A stretch of 64,000 bases of DNA, taken from Williamsia sp. Its GTDB lineage: Bacteria; Bacteroidota; Bacteroidia; Chitinophagales; Chitinophagaceae. This document shows, piece after piece, positions 33,929-43,757 of this stretch (position 1 is the first letter of the stretch; each line of letters starts with the position of its first letter). The stretch is taken from contig JADCRZ010000028.1 of assembly GCA_015069695.1 (NCBI GenBank), positions 18,368 through 82,367 on the forward strand. The letters are read 5' to 3'. The notes under the pieces are model-generated. The model was given only the letters and a program-made list of their open reading frames with translations. It was not told where the DNA came from and searched no databases. The position numbers and the translations under genes were made by a program.

Positions 33929-36886
33929 TTATTTTACCAACAGGGATGCATGGATGAAGATCTGCACGGGTCTTTGCTGAAGGATGGCTGCCATCTGGGC
34001 CGCATCTCCGGTTCCTGCAGCCGGGTCAGCTGTAACCACCGCCTGTCCTTTGCCCCACTGCAAGCCATCATTTACAGCAGGTTGGGGAGGGATGTGTTTT
34101 TCCAGGTCAAGATAATCCACGCCGGCTGGCAGGTCGGTCCAGGCCAGGTCGTTCCAGGTGGCCATGCCGCCCGGGGGCCGGCTCTGGTCCAGTCCGAAAT
34201 GCATCTCACCCGGCCGCTCTGCAATCACAAAATACCAGCTGCCTCCGCCCGGCGTGCCGGCCACCGGGATGCCCAGTGCTTCTTCCCGGGTCAATTCAAA
34301 ACCTGCCATTAGAAAATCCCCCTGCAAACCGGAAAGAAAGATGGGTGCTTTAACCGGCACAGCCGGGTCGGGTATGCGGATGCCGTTCGCATCCAACCGG
34401 GCCTTCTGCGCATATACAACGAGGTTAGGATACTTTGTGATCAGTTCGGCCCTGATCACAAATACCAGGGGATTGGGAAAAACACCTGCCGGCGCGTTCT
34501 TACCCAGGCTTTCTGAAAGCGGCCAGGTTCGGATCGGCTTGATGTCGCTCCTGTCAGTTCCGGAGGGCGCTGCATCACTGGTATCCCAGAACTGCCGGAA
34601 ATAAGTGGCATTCAGGTCGGCTGGGTAGCCTCTCCAGACAAACTCAGCGCCCATTTCATGGTTCATGCCCGCCAGGTAAGCTTCTATAAACGGGGCATTG
34701 GCCTGCAGCAGTACAAACGACTCCGGTTCGATCCGGTCCAGGTTGGGAATAAACAACTCCGGTTTGAGCCGGGCCAGCTTCTCGTATGCAGGATCGGTAA
34801 AGGCCGGGTTGAAGCTGTTGGGTGATATCACATCGCTTTGGGCCACGGCAGGAGGGGCATCTGCGGGGATCACAGCTTTGTACTGCAACTGAAAACTAAA
34901 TTCCGGTGTAATTTTCTTCAGGATCTTTTCGCTGAAAGTGCTCAGCTGGAACTGGGGTGGCATGGTAAGGAGTGGCTTGTTCAGCACTTTGTCCTGGAGG
35001 TCTTTCACGATCAACGGCAGTTTGGCCCGGTCTGTCAGAAAATAGCCGAAATTATCTCCATACCAGTTTGCGTTCTGCAGCGCCAGTGCCACGTTGGGCC
35101 AGGGCCCGGGCTGGTACAGGAACCGGGTTGCATCGACCGCACCCAGCTGGGAAGAGCCAAAATTTTGAAAAGCAAGGTCGGCAAGTGCCGCTAACCCGAT
35201 CACGAAAAACTGGGTTTGTCCCGACATCACAGCCCTGGTGAGTGTATTGGCCAGCTTCACCCGTTTCATCACAGGACCGTTTGCGCGCGTGATGCGGCGG
35301 TAACCGGGCTGTACAAAGGCAGCATCGGTTTTTGAAGCCGCCAGCTTGCCTGCGATCGAGATGTTTGGCTGGTCTGATTTAACCAGGGGCTGGATGGAAT
35401 GGGTAAGCGCCAGGATCTTGTTGGCGCTGTCTCCCGTCATGTCTGTTCCCTGCACAAAATGTTTCTGGAAAAGGGCTTTGGTTATTTCCTGGGCAAAATT
35501 GAGCCGGTGCAGATCCCTATTGAGCCGGCGCCGGTAATCAGACAATTGCTCCCAGGCCCGGCTCATATACTCTTCCTGGTTTTCTTTTACGGCTGCCGCT
35601 CCCAGTCCGGCCGCTACGCGCATGGCAGGATCCAGGTTGAGCTGGTCGAGCCAGGTATCGGGAAGCTGGCATTTCACTGTTGCCGTGCCATCCCCTTTTA
35701 CATACCATCTTCCATAAATGGGCGGTACGATCAGCGGATCGTCCTCATCGTTGCCCGGCAGGGGAATGCGCTCCTGCAGCTCGGCCCTGGGCCTTCGCCT
35801 GTAATCAATGCCTAGGTTAAGGAGTTTGGAAAACTGATCCACAAATCCCCGTTCCGCCGGTCCGGTTCTCTGGGTGAGGTTGGGCGTGGCAGCACCGATC
35901 AGCCGCAGCGCTCCTTCGAAAGGAAGAAGGCCGGGTTTGTTACCGGGATGGAGCGATCCATTGTAATCAAACAGGTCTCCGTAGTTGATGTCTGATGCGT
36001 CCATCCAAAGTTTTCCGGTATCTGTGCCCGACAGATCGCGGGGAACGATCTTTTTGGCCAGCTGTTCGAAGCCTTCTGAGCCTGTCTGAAAACTCCATTC
36101 GTAATAAACCGGAAAGCGGTCCGCTCCTGCAGCGCTGCCTTCCCAGGAAACCTGGTAGCGGCCAACGGCTTCGATCTCGCTCTTTTTTCCGCCCAATCCT
36201 GCCACCCGTCCCTTTTCAAAACTGGGGATCAGAAAAGCCCAATAGGTGGTAGCTTGTTTGAGTTTGCGCGGACAAAACAACCGGCATACACCCAGGTTGG
36301 GATTTGCTTTCAGCGAAGCTGCGAGCCGGAGGTTGCGGGCGGCGGGGTCGGCCAGTTCGCTTTTCAGCAGGCTGCCATCGTTGATTTGTACATGGGCCGT
36401 TGCCCAAAGCTGGGAGGCAGGCGGAAAAACACGGGAAAGAGGAGCTGCCAGGATCCTGATCACTTTGTTTCCGGGTCCGCCATTTTGCGGCTGCCGCTCA
36501 AACTCCTTTTCTTCCAGGACGATCAGGGTAAGCCAGGGCCGCAGACGCCGGTCGCCTGCAGCTTTGGCCGGACTGTACCGCCACAAAAAATCTTCTTCAT
36601 AAAATTCGATATAGGGAAAATAATTGGGTTCAAAATTCTTTGTTCCTGCGCCGGGGTCGGTCTTTACAATGGCGGACGTGCTGATGCCTGTTATATCGCC
36701 GGGGCCGAGCAGGGAAAAAGGCTGGTTAACGGTCGCTCTTTCCGCATCATCGGCGATGATCCTGATGCCGGCCTGGATGGTGGGGCGGGCATCAGGGTGG
36801 GGCTGGGCGGTCAGCGGATCGGGGTCGGCAATTTGTTGCGCGAGGCCGCGGCGCAGCCAGGGAAGGAAAACATATTGATTGGCCAT
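33929..36886 (-). CDS. Giant-protein cluster: 985-residue protein of unknown function
   Basis: The protein begins MANQYVFLPWLRRGLAQ and has, within its first 150 residues, SLLGPGDITGI, TKNFEPNYFPYIEFYEEDFLWRY and LRPWLTLIVLEEKEF. I recall this order (F-x-P-W-x-R-x-G, then G-P-G-D-I/V-T-G-I, then F-E-P-N-Y, then L-R-P-W-L) from uncharacterised proteins of other bacteria. The remainder is mixed alpha/beta with many Pro and Trp residues, and the C-terminus is RPVQIFIHASLLVK. There is no signal peptide or membrane span. It lies 26 bases after the DUF6603-type gene. A structural role in a large assembly would fit its size, but that is speculation. Confidence 0.85.
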   Translation of the reverse strand: MANQYVFLPWLRRGLAQQIADPDPLTAQPHPDARPTIQAGIRIIADDAERATVNQPFSLLGPGDITGISTSAIVKTDPGAGTKNFEPNYFPYIEFYEEDFLWRYSPAKAAGDRRLRPWLTLIVLEEKEFERQPQNGGPGNKVIRILAAPLSRVFPPASQLWATAHVQINDGSLLKSELADPAARNLRLAASLKANPNLGVCRLFCPRKLKQATTYWAFLIPSFEKGRVAGLGGKKSEIEAVGRYQVSWEGSAAGADRFPVYYEWSFQTGSEGFEQLAKKIVPRDLSGTDTGKLWMDASDINYGDLFDYNGSLHPGNKPGLLPFEGALRLIGAATPNLTQRTGPAERGFVDQFSKLLNLGIDYRRRPRAELQERIPLPGNDEDDPLIVPPIYGRWYVKGDGTATVKCQLPDTWLDQLNLDPAMRVAAGLGAAAVKENQEEYMSRAWEQLSDYRRRLNRDLHRLNFAQEITKALFQKHFVQGTDMTGDSANKILALTHSIQPLVKSDQPNISIAGKLAASKTDAAFVQPGYRRITRANGPVMKRVKLANTLTRAVMSGQTQFFVIGLAALADLAFQNFGSSQLGAVDATRFLYQPGPWPNVALALQNANWYGDNFGYFLTDRAKLPLIVKDLQDKVLNKPLLTMPPQFQLSTFSEKILKKITPEFSFQLQYKAVIPADAPPAVAQSDVISPNSFNPAFTDPAYEKLARLKPELFIPNLDRIEPESFVLLQANAPFIEAYLAGMNHEMGAEFVWRGYPADLNATYFRQFWDTSDAAPSGTDRSDIKPIRTWPLSESLGKNAPAGVFPNPLVFVIRAELITKYPNLVVYAQKARLDANGIRIPDPAVPVKAPIFLSGLQGDFLMAGFELTREEALGIPVAGTPGGGSWYFVIAERPGEMHFGLDQSRPPGGMATWNDLAWTDLPAGVDYLDLEKHIPPQPAVNDGLQWGKGQAVVTADPAAGTGDAAQMAAILQQRPVQIFIHASLLVK

Positions 36887-36912
36887 ATGGCTGGTTTATA
36901 GAGATGAAACAA

Positions 36913-39900
36913 TCAAACAAGATCCTGTTCCTGCACGACCTGTATCTTGCTGAAAGGCTTGTCTTTTTGAATTTTCCAAAGCTCGTAATAAGCGTTTGTC
37001 ATGGATTTAAGCGGCGGTACGGCGCTGATCCTGTTTCCGCTGACGGCATCTGCCAGTACATAAGCAGGCTCCCGTTGAACGGGTTGGCGTGCCATCACTT
37101 CCCGGGCTGCCCGGTCCTGCCGGCCCTGCTCAGAGCGTCCTGCTGAATTGTTGGATGCCCAGCGTTGGAAATGGGTTTCCGGTAGCGCGGGAGCAGGTGT
37201 TGTAACAACAGGGGCCAGGGGATCGTAGAAGGCATTTTCGTAGGAAAAAGGACTTACCTGCACCGCACCGGTGCTTACAGTTTCCTGGTCGCTGAAAGCA
37301 CAGCCGGCCTTCATGCGCTCGAATGATTTCCGGGAAAGCTTCTGCGCATCGTTCAGGTCAAGAAACAGGGCAGGCGCGAAATAGTCCTGCAATTCTGTTA
37401 CCTGTATCTGCTGCTGGGCGGAGAGGAAGGGCGCCAGATCAAATTTTCTGTAGCCCTTTGCGCGTTGAGGACCCCGCTTATCGATTCTGATGGCAAGCGG
37501 AACCACTTGCTGCATCAGTTCAAGCCGGGCAAACGGGTCTGTTAGAATCGGCTGTACGCCTGGTTGTTGCTGGGAAGTGTCCTGGCTGTCTGCCTCCGTA
37601 TTGCGCAGTACGATGCCGGTTGAGCGGCCTGATGGGAGCGTAGTTTGCCAGCTTGCTTTATCCCTGATCGCAGCCTGCAGCAAGGGCAGTATCTCTGTTT
37701 CCTGCTTGCCTTCGGTCAGTTTTTCTCCGGTTGATTTATCGAAATCTACTTCGTAATCCCATATCCAGATTTCAAAGCTGGCTTTTCCCTTGATGCGCCA
37801 GGGATGGGTGCCCGAGAACTGGCCTTTCACGCTCACACCGGCCAGCCGGCTATCGCCCCAGAATATGCGCAGCTTTCCCTCGAAATCAACCACAAAATAA
37901 AACGGATCAAAATGAAACAGGGCATCTACCGACAAGCCTGCTTCGAGGCGGAACTTCGACCAGCGCATTTTAAAGTCAATGGCAAAACCGGCCTGCACCG
38001 TATTGGAAGTAAAGGCAATATAACAGGAAAGGACAAGCGAAGGATTGGCACCATCCAGCAAGGGCACGGTGATGCGTTGCGGCTTTTGCGGCAGGTTCAA
38101 TCCGCCCGGCACCTGGAAGGCAGGGTGCCAGCCGCCTACAGCAAATAAGAACACCGGGTCTGCACCCCAGCGGTAGCGCAGGAACAGCTGTCCCTTGATG
38201 TCGAAGACCAGGAACTTGGAATCATAGATGGCAGCGTCTATTGAGAAGATCTTTTTTTCCAGGTCCAGCGCAACGAGGAAGTTTACCTGGAACCGCAGGA
38301 TCTTTTTGCCGCCCGCCTCTACAGTCAATTTGATCACACCCGCCAGGGCCAGCTTAACAGGATCCGGTACTTCTATCAGCAGGCCGGCTTTTATGTCAAC
38401 GAGCCCGGAAGTTCCCCAGCCGATGCGGGCCATGATGGCAAACACATAGCGCCCCTCGGCAGCCGGGAACAGGGCATTCATGGTGCTTACGATGGCTGGT
38501 GCGTTGGCCACAGGGTTGTCCGGGAAAAGGATAGAATTAAACCGGTCATCCTTCACGGCATTCTGCAAGTTCTCCAGGTTCATAGAACGGTGCAGCGCTA
38601 CCAGTACGCCTACACCTTTTAGCTTGAATCCAAAGGGCAGGTCGAAAGCAGGTGTAAACTCAACCGTGGCCAGCAACAGGAATGAAAAGCCTTTTTTTCC
38701 ATCGGGCAACCGCGTGAGGATAACGGCCACGACTTTGAGGGTCAGTCCTGACTCTTTTCCGCCGGAACCCAATTTGACCGACAGTTCGCCGGCTCCGTAA
38801 TACTGGTGGCTTTGCTGGTCTATGGACAGAAACCCGCCTCCCTGTATCTGCGCAGCTTTTACAAGAAAGCCGATGCCGGTAGGCGGTTTCAGGCCAATAT
38901 CCAGGTTTGCCCCGCCCAGGTTGCCCTTTGCATTTTTGGGAAAACCAAGGTTCAGCTGAAAGCCAAGCCGGTCAACAGACAGGGCGAACGGACCCAGCGC
39001 GAGGGCTATCATGGCTGAGGATTCCAGGGAAATGCCCCGTGCGGTTTTTGCTTCATCCAGCAGGGGTTTTACCCCCATGTAAATGGATGGTATGTTCAGC
39101 GCGCCAAACAGTTTTTTGTCTACTTTGAACAGCAGCAGGAGGCCTTCATTGCCATCCAGGCCCTGTAAGGAAAACTTGTTGAGCAAGGCGCTGTATACAA
39201 TAGAAAAGCTGGCGTTCACTTTTGCTGCTGCACTGTCCGGCAGGATCTTTTGCAAAAAGCCATCCCGTCCTTCTCCCGACAACGAAAGACCGAAATTGTT
39301 GAATGCAAGCCTGAACTCCGCATCCTTCTTCGGTTGTTCCCCAACGATCGTATCCTTGAGCTCGATCACAAATGAGATATCGCCGCTATGAACCGTGTTC
39401 GTGCCAGCTGTCTCTGCTGGTTGTGCGCCTGCGAACCTTGCCACGAGGATGGGTCCTTGTACAGCAGTAGAAGCCGTCGGTTCGATGCCGTGGCCCCACA
39501 GAAGGTTGCCGGTTACATTTGCCGGAAAAGAAAGGCTGAACCGGCCATTCCCCGTTCCGGGTTCTGCACCGCCGCCCACCGGATCACCGGGGTTTAATTC
39601 CATGCCCAGCAGATACTGGAAACCGAGCGGCTGTGCACCGGGTGCATGGTCAGGCGGAAAAACAGGCAGGGTTGCAAAGGATAGGAAAGAGTCCCTGAAA
39701 GCAGCGCCAAACAGCTCATCTCCGATCCACTCGTCCTGTTCCGGGTCAAAGTAAGCACCGGGAATAAACTGCATCTGCATCAGGCGGTCGGCAACACCGG
39801 CAGCAAGGGGAAACGGATCTTTTGCCGGAGACAGCTCATACCCAAAGTTGAAAAGAAATTTTCCGGCCCCTTTGATCCTTTTCTCCAGGATGGTGGAAAT

Positions 39901-40560
39901 GACGGATAATATGAGGAAGATGCCCCTGGTGATCCGCTGGTGGTCGTCAGGTTTTTGATCGCCAGCCGGCCGCAGAAAATCAGTGTTGAAATGGCCATCA
40001 AAGATGCCGGTGATCTGGTTGGTAAGTGCGATCAGCGGGTAAAGCACCAGATCAAGTGCCCGTTTGGTTTCATTGTATTCATCTGAAAAAACACCTGTGG
40101 CATCTGCCCAGGCAGCCAGGGCGGGCACTTTGTTCTTAAACAAGTTCAGGGTAAGAAACCGGGAGACAGCGCGCACCGCATTCACGATGGCTGTTTCCCT
40201 GTCTTCATCGGGTGTATCGCCCTCTTCGCTTTCCAGTCCGAACCAGTCGCATGATTCCAGCATTTCGTAAAGGGCTCCAAACACCTTGTACAGCTCTGCC
40301 AGCAGGAGGCCCAGTGCAACGATGTTGCTGACCTTTGGCGCGAGGTTTTGGCCGGACCCCGTTGCCTTTCGAACATCGTCGAGTACCTGGAGGAGTTTGG
40401 TGAGCAGGGCATCTGTTTTGGCCTTGTCCTGCGGCGATGCTTTTTCGCGCGCGCCGACAGATGCCAGGAGCTCAGCCCGGAAGTGTTCATCTTTGGCCAA
40501 CTCGGCGAGGGGAGACAACCAGTCGTCTATATGGTTTACAAGGCGGGTGATCCAGTTCAT
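36913..40560 (-). CDS. Giant-protein cluster: DUF6603-type protein (1215 residues)
   Basis: The N-terminal 200 residues are helical and hydrophobic in places. From about 480 to 1000 the protein is a long series of amphipathic beta-strands with many Gly, Phe and Leu residues. The segment around 690-750 (GVGVLVALHRSMNLENL, DRFNSILFPDNPVANAPAIV, MARIGWGTSGLVDIKAGLLI) is what I recognise as the DUF6603 signature. The function of the family is unknown. No signal peptide is present. The repeated beta pattern suggests a long beta-sheet structure that could offer a hydrophobic groove or a scaffold, which is inference. The tail (about 1070-1215) is polar. It starts 33 bases after the PhoD-like gene and ends 26 bases before the 985-residue gene. 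Confidence 0.82.
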   Translation of the reverse strand: MNWITRLVNHIDDWLSPLAELAKDEHFRAELLASVGAREKASPQDKAKTDALLTKLLQVLDDVRKATGSGQNLAPKVSNIVALGLLLAELYKVFGALYEMLESCDWFGLESEEGDTPDEDRETAIVNAVRAVSRFLTLNLFKNKVPALAAWADATGVFSDEYNETKRALDLVLYPLIALTNQITGIFDGHFNTDFLRPAGDQKPDDHQRITRGIFLILSVISTILEKRIKGAGKFLFNFGYELSPAKDPFPLAAGVADRLMQMQFIPGAYFDPEQDEWIGDELFGAAFRDSFLSFATLPVFPPDHAPGAQPLGFQYLLGMELNPGDPVGGGAEPGTGNGRFSLSFPANVTGNLLWGHGIEPTASTAVQGPILVARFAGAQPAETAGTNTVHSGDISFVIELKDTIVGEQPKKDAEFRLAFNNFGLSLSGEGRDGFLQKILPDSAAAKVNASFSIVYSALLNKFSLQGLDGNEGLLLLFKVDKKLFGALNIPSIYMGVKPLLDEAKTARGISLESSAMIALALGPFALSVDRLGFQLNLGFPKNAKGNLGGANLDIGLKPPTGIGFLVKAAQIQGGGFLSIDQQSHQYYGAGELSVKLGSGGKESGLTLKVVAVILTRLPDGKKGFSFLLLATVEFTPAFDLPFGFKLKGVGVLVALHRSMNLENLQNAVKDDRFNSILFPDNPVANAPAIVSTMNALFPAAEGRYVFAIMARIGWGTSGLVDIKAGLLIEVPDPVKLALAGVIKLTVEAGGKKILRFQVNFLVALDLEKKIFSIDAAIYDSKFLVFDIKGQLFLRYRWGADPVFLFAVGGWHPAFQVPGGLNLPQKPQRITVPLLDGANPSLVLSCYIAFTSNTVQAGFAIDFKMRWSKFRLEAGLSVDALFHFDPFYFVVDFEGKLRIFWGDSRLAGVSVKGQFSGTHPWRIKGKASFEIWIWDYEVDFDKSTGEKLTEGKQETEILPLLQAAIRDKASWQTTLPSGRSTGIVLRNTEADSQDTSQQQPGVQPILTDPFARLELMQQVVPLAIRIDKRGPQRAKGYRKFDLAPFLSAQQQIQVTELQDYFAPALFLDLNDAQKLSRKSFERMKAGCAFSDQETVSTGAVQVSPFSYENAFYDPLAPVVTTPAPALPETHFQRWASNNSAGRSEQGRQDRAAREVMARQPVQREPAYVLADAVSGNRISAVPPLKSMTNAYYELWKIQKDKPFSKIQVVQEQDLV

Positions 40561-40593
40561 GGTGCGTTGATTGAGGGGACTTGGGGTGGGTTC

Positions 40594-43464
40594 TCAGGCG
40601 CCTTCCAACGGGAAGGCAGGTCTTTCGGCCAGCAGCTTCTTTTTCAGGCTGGCCCGGTATTGAACAAAGGGCGTAGCCAGGCTTCCCGGGTTTTTGTTGT
40701 CGGGCGGCGGCAGGTCCGGGATAAAAAACATGGAGTGCAGAACAGACAGCTCTTCTTCCTTTTTCTCAAAATGGATCATGGCTACATGGCTGTACCAGTT
40801 CACAAAGCGGTTTATATGGGTGCGGCTAAAGAAAGCATTCCTTGATAAGATGGTTTGCAGTCCGGCTTTGTACGCATTGCCGCTGTACACATGCGGTGGC
40901 AGGTCGGCGGCAAGCTGGGGGAAGGCTGCCGGGAGCGCTGCAAAGCGTGCTGCATCTGTCCGTTCATCAGGCAGCACTTTCATGCTCCAGCGGAAGGCCG
41001 GCTCGGGACAGTCTTGCTTGAAAACGATCCGCGGCAGGATCTGAACAGGTGCTGCAGGGTCAGCTGGTTGAAATTCTTGGAGCGGCCAGTCACGCAGGGA
41101 AACAGAAACCGCTTTTTGCGAAAGCGCATAGGCATACCTGGTAGGAAACTGGCCTTGCCTTGCGTCTGCAAACTGACCGGGTTCTGTCTGCACCCGCAGC
41201 TTGAGGGCTTTGATCTCTTCTTCTTTTTCCCAGCCAATAGAAGTAAGGCAGGCAAATTCCCTGTTCAACCCGCCTGCAAGCGCCACCTGCGTAAGGGCGG
41301 CAGGCAGAAGGCCCAGCATCTGGCCTTCCGGCTTGATATTCTTGAGCGAGCTGGAAACCAGTTGCACAAACCTGGCCGCTTCAGGGGCTCCTTTCACCCA
41401 GTAGTCCATTTCACTGGTAATGCCATAGTGAACGTCACCAGCAAGAAAGACAACTTTTTTGAGCGTGGCACAGCGTTTCAGCACGGCTTCAAAACCGGCC
41501 TCGTGTATCGACCAGTGCTCAACATCCAGGCTCTCCGAACCTGTATGGTGCACTTTCCTTCTTCCGATGTCAAATTTTTCCCGGAAGCTGTTTTTGATTT
41601 CCAGCACCCTGGATACAGTCGGCTGCCCGATGGATTCCATCACTGCCAGTCCCAACACGGGCGCACCTGAAACAACAAAGGCGAGTTCAGTGCCGATAGG
41701 CATGGCATTATCAGGTATTTGTTCTATCAGGGCCTCTTTGCGGAGCAGGTTGGGTGGCGCGTCCTGTCCTGCTGAAAAGTCGCGGCGGGTGCGGGTATCA
41801 AGAACAAATACTTTGGCAGCACCGATGCGCAGCGAGCAATTCCATTTTACGGGCGGCTTATCGGACTCGTCAAAACCAAGGGCTTTGCGGAATGCGGCCG
41901 TGATGGGGGCGTATTGGGCAAGGTCCTTGTTCCTGTTCACCAGCTCTTCATCGCTGAGTGGTTTGAACAGCTGAACATAGGCCGGTATACTTTCGAGGAG
42001 CTTGCCGGGGGCATCGTTGCCAGGCGTTTTGTCGGACCAGGCTTTGGGATCGTTTCCCCAGGCCTGGAAGAGGGCATAGGCCAGCAACCCGTTGCGGATA
42101 ATGGTTTCGCCGAGCCGGTTGTTTAACACCCGCTTAGACCACCGTCCGGTGATATACCAGTCGTCGGTAATATCATGGTCGTCGAAGCTCATGATAGAAG
42201 GGGTGTTGGCAAGTACCCTGCGCACGGCTTTTAGTCCGGCCCTGAATTCCAGTACCCTTTCCCTTGATTTGGGGGCATCGGCTGCTGATTGCTGTTCACG
42301 GCTTTCCCCGTATCTTTTCAGGGCGTCTACCAGCACGGGATCTGTAGGGGAGGGGTTCAGGGCCAGTGTGCGTTCTTCCTCACTCATGGTGTCCCAGCCG
42401 GCCGGTACTTCTGCTTTTTCTTTCTCCTGTTCTTCCCCTTTTTTTACCAGGCCAAAAAGATAAGGGCGGGTTTCGCTATTGTCGTTGATCCGGTCTTTAA
42501 AAACGGCCTCGGCAGCTGGCAGCTCGATATACCGGAAAGCGGCTTGCCGGGTGGCGTCATCAAAATATTTCTCGAGCCAGAGCACATCGCACCATTGAAA
42601 AAGATAGGCTGCGCAGAATTCTGCAAAAGAATACAGGTGGTTTCCTTCTTCCCCCGTAAAGCCGGAGTAAAAATTGGTGGCCCTGCGCCCGGGCGGAAGA
42701 GCAGCAGAGATGGCCTGTATCCATACATAGTTCGCATGCTGGTCGGCCTGTTTGGAAAAATCAAGTTCAGGGTTGAGGGGAAAAGGCAGCTCTTCTACTT
42801 TCTGAAGCAAATAGTTGCCGGCATCCGTGTAATGCTGGATCATAAAGTCGGTGCAGTCATCGGCATAGATCTGATCGCCCGTATGGAAGAGGTAATGGGG
42901 GCGGGAACGCGGATCATGGATCCTGTCAGGTTCTATAAAATCAGGCTCCATCACGGTGGCGAGGATGGCCAGCGCATCCCGCCCCCTTCCATGAGGTTTG
43001 CGGCAGGAGCCATGGGCGATGCGCAGCTTCTCCAATTGTTCCGGGGCCGCTACAAAAGAAGGCAGTTGACCTGCTTTAAATCCCAGCAGTTCGGGGCTTT
43101 GCAGCAGTCCGAGTGAAACCAGGTTTTCTGTTTCCTGGGCTCCCTCGAAAAAGAGCAGGTTGTAAGAAAAAATGCTTCCCGGGGTGATCGGTCCGTTTGT
43201 TTCAACGCTCAGCAAAGCAAGGTGTAAATGTTCGCCGATACGGAGGGTAGGGGTTTGGGAGGAAGCAAAAAGAACTTGTTTTTCCGGAAAGGCCGCACCC
43301 GATGGTGAACAGTAACCCGCATATATTTCCAGCACCACATCACGCTGTGCTTTCAGGGCCACCCATACAGAAATCCTATCCGCTTCTACCCGGCGCAGCA
43401 TGGGGCCGCAAAGGATCAGGGGCAAGTCGGCAAACCGGGTGGACAGGGGATGTTGGAGCGGCAT
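40594..43464 (-). CDS. Giant-protein cluster: PhoD-like metallophosphatase (956 residues)
   Basis: The first gene of the cluster starts MPLQHPLSTRFADLPLILCGPML. Metallophosphoesterase motifs of the PhoD type are present in order: HTGDQIYADD near 195, FDDHDITDDW near 430, and FLAGDVHYG near 690, with VFVLDTRTRRDF between. These bind two metals and cleave phosphate esters or diesters. Typical PhoD enzymes are exported by the twin-arginine route and have about 450-600 residues; this one is 956 residues, has no twin-arginine signal, and carries extra domains in the middle and at the C-terminus. Either it acts in the cytosol or it is part of a complex with the other cluster proteins. Phosphatase activity is likely; the substrate is unknown. 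Confidence 0.85.
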   Translation of the reverse strand: MPLQHPLSTRFADLPLILCGPMLRRVEADRISVWVALKAQRDVVLEIYAGYCSPSGAAFPEKQVLFASSQTPTLRIGEHLHLALLSVETNGPITPGSIFSYNLLFFEGAQETENLVSLGLLQSPELLGFKAGQLPSFVAAPEQLEKLRIAHGSCRKPHGRGRDALAILATVMEPDFIEPDRIHDPRSRPHYLFHTGDQIYADDCTDFMIQHYTDAGNYLLQKVEELPFPLNPELDFSKQADQHANYVWIQAISAALPPGRRATNFYSGFTGEEGNHLYSFAEFCAAYLFQWCDVLWLEKYFDDATRQAAFRYIELPAAEAVFKDRINDNSETRPYLFGLVKKGEEQEKEKAEVPAGWDTMSEEERTLALNPSPTDPVLVDALKRYGESREQQSAADAPKSRERVLEFRAGLKAVRRVLANTPSIMSFDDHDITDDWYITGRWSKRVLNNRLGETIIRNGLLAYALFQAWGNDPKAWSDKTPGNDAPGKLLESIPAYVQLFKPLSDEELVNRNKDLAQYAPITAAFRKALGFDESDKPPVKWNCSLRIGAAKVFVLDTRTRRDFSAGQDAPPNLLRKEALIEQIPDNAMPIGTELAFVVSGAPVLGLAVMESIGQPTVSRVLEIKNSFREKFDIGRRKVHHTGSESLDVEHWSIHEAGFEAVLKRCATLKKVVFLAGDVHYGITSEMDYWVKGAPEAARFVQLVSSSLKNIKPEGQMLGLLPAALTQVALAGGLNREFACLTSIGWEKEEEIKALKLRVQTEPGQFADARQGQFPTRYAYALSQKAVSVSLRDWPLQEFQPADPAAPVQILPRIVFKQDCPEPAFRWSMKVLPDERTDAARFAALPAAFPQLAADLPPHVYSGNAYKAGLQTILSRNAFFSRTHINRFVNWYSHVAMIHFEKKEEELSVLHSMFFIPDLPPPDNKNPGSLATPFVQYRASLKKKLLAERPAFPLEGA

Positions 43465-43757
43465 ATAAGAGGTTTAGGTGTGAGCAAGGAGGAACAGGCT
43501 TGCGTGTGATACGCAGAAACAAAATTGATGCTTCCGCAAGCGGATTGAAATGGGTTTTACCAAACGGCCGGTTTATTTTACCCTACCGGCACGGCGACCC
43601 TATCAACGGTGCGGTTTGATGGCACTACGGCACCTGGCAGCATGGCAAAAGCGCGATGCCATCCGGGGCGGATCGCATTGTGCCGGAAAGGAAAACCGTA
43701 AAACAAAAAAGCGGACAACCCGCAGGCGCCCGCTTTTTTTTAACATGAGAAAACCAG
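43465..43757. other. Region upstream of the giant-protein cluster
   Basis: This 293-base gap should hold the promoter for the cluster on the minus strand. The best box I see is CAATTTTG, seven of eight matches to TAnnTTTG, about 50 bases before the PhoD-like ATG, with no convincing -33 element. The distal part holds the terminator of the neighbouring gene at 43705-43740. No small gene is seen. Confidence 0.4.
43705..43740 (-). terminator. Rho-independent terminator after the royal-jelly-like lipoprotein gene
   Basis: AAAAAAGCGG (43705-43714) pairs with CCGCTTTTTT (43730 onward) around a GC-rich loop. On the minus strand the stem is followed by a T-rich run interrupted by one G. It separates the lipoprotein gene from the giant-protein cluster, so the cluster has its own promoter. 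Confidence 0.8.

Noticed and set aside
26674..43464. Reading the giant-protein cluster as a phage tail or contractile injection locus
   Set aside because: No sheath, tube, spike, baseplate, AAA+ ATPase or terminase was found; large size alone is not enough.
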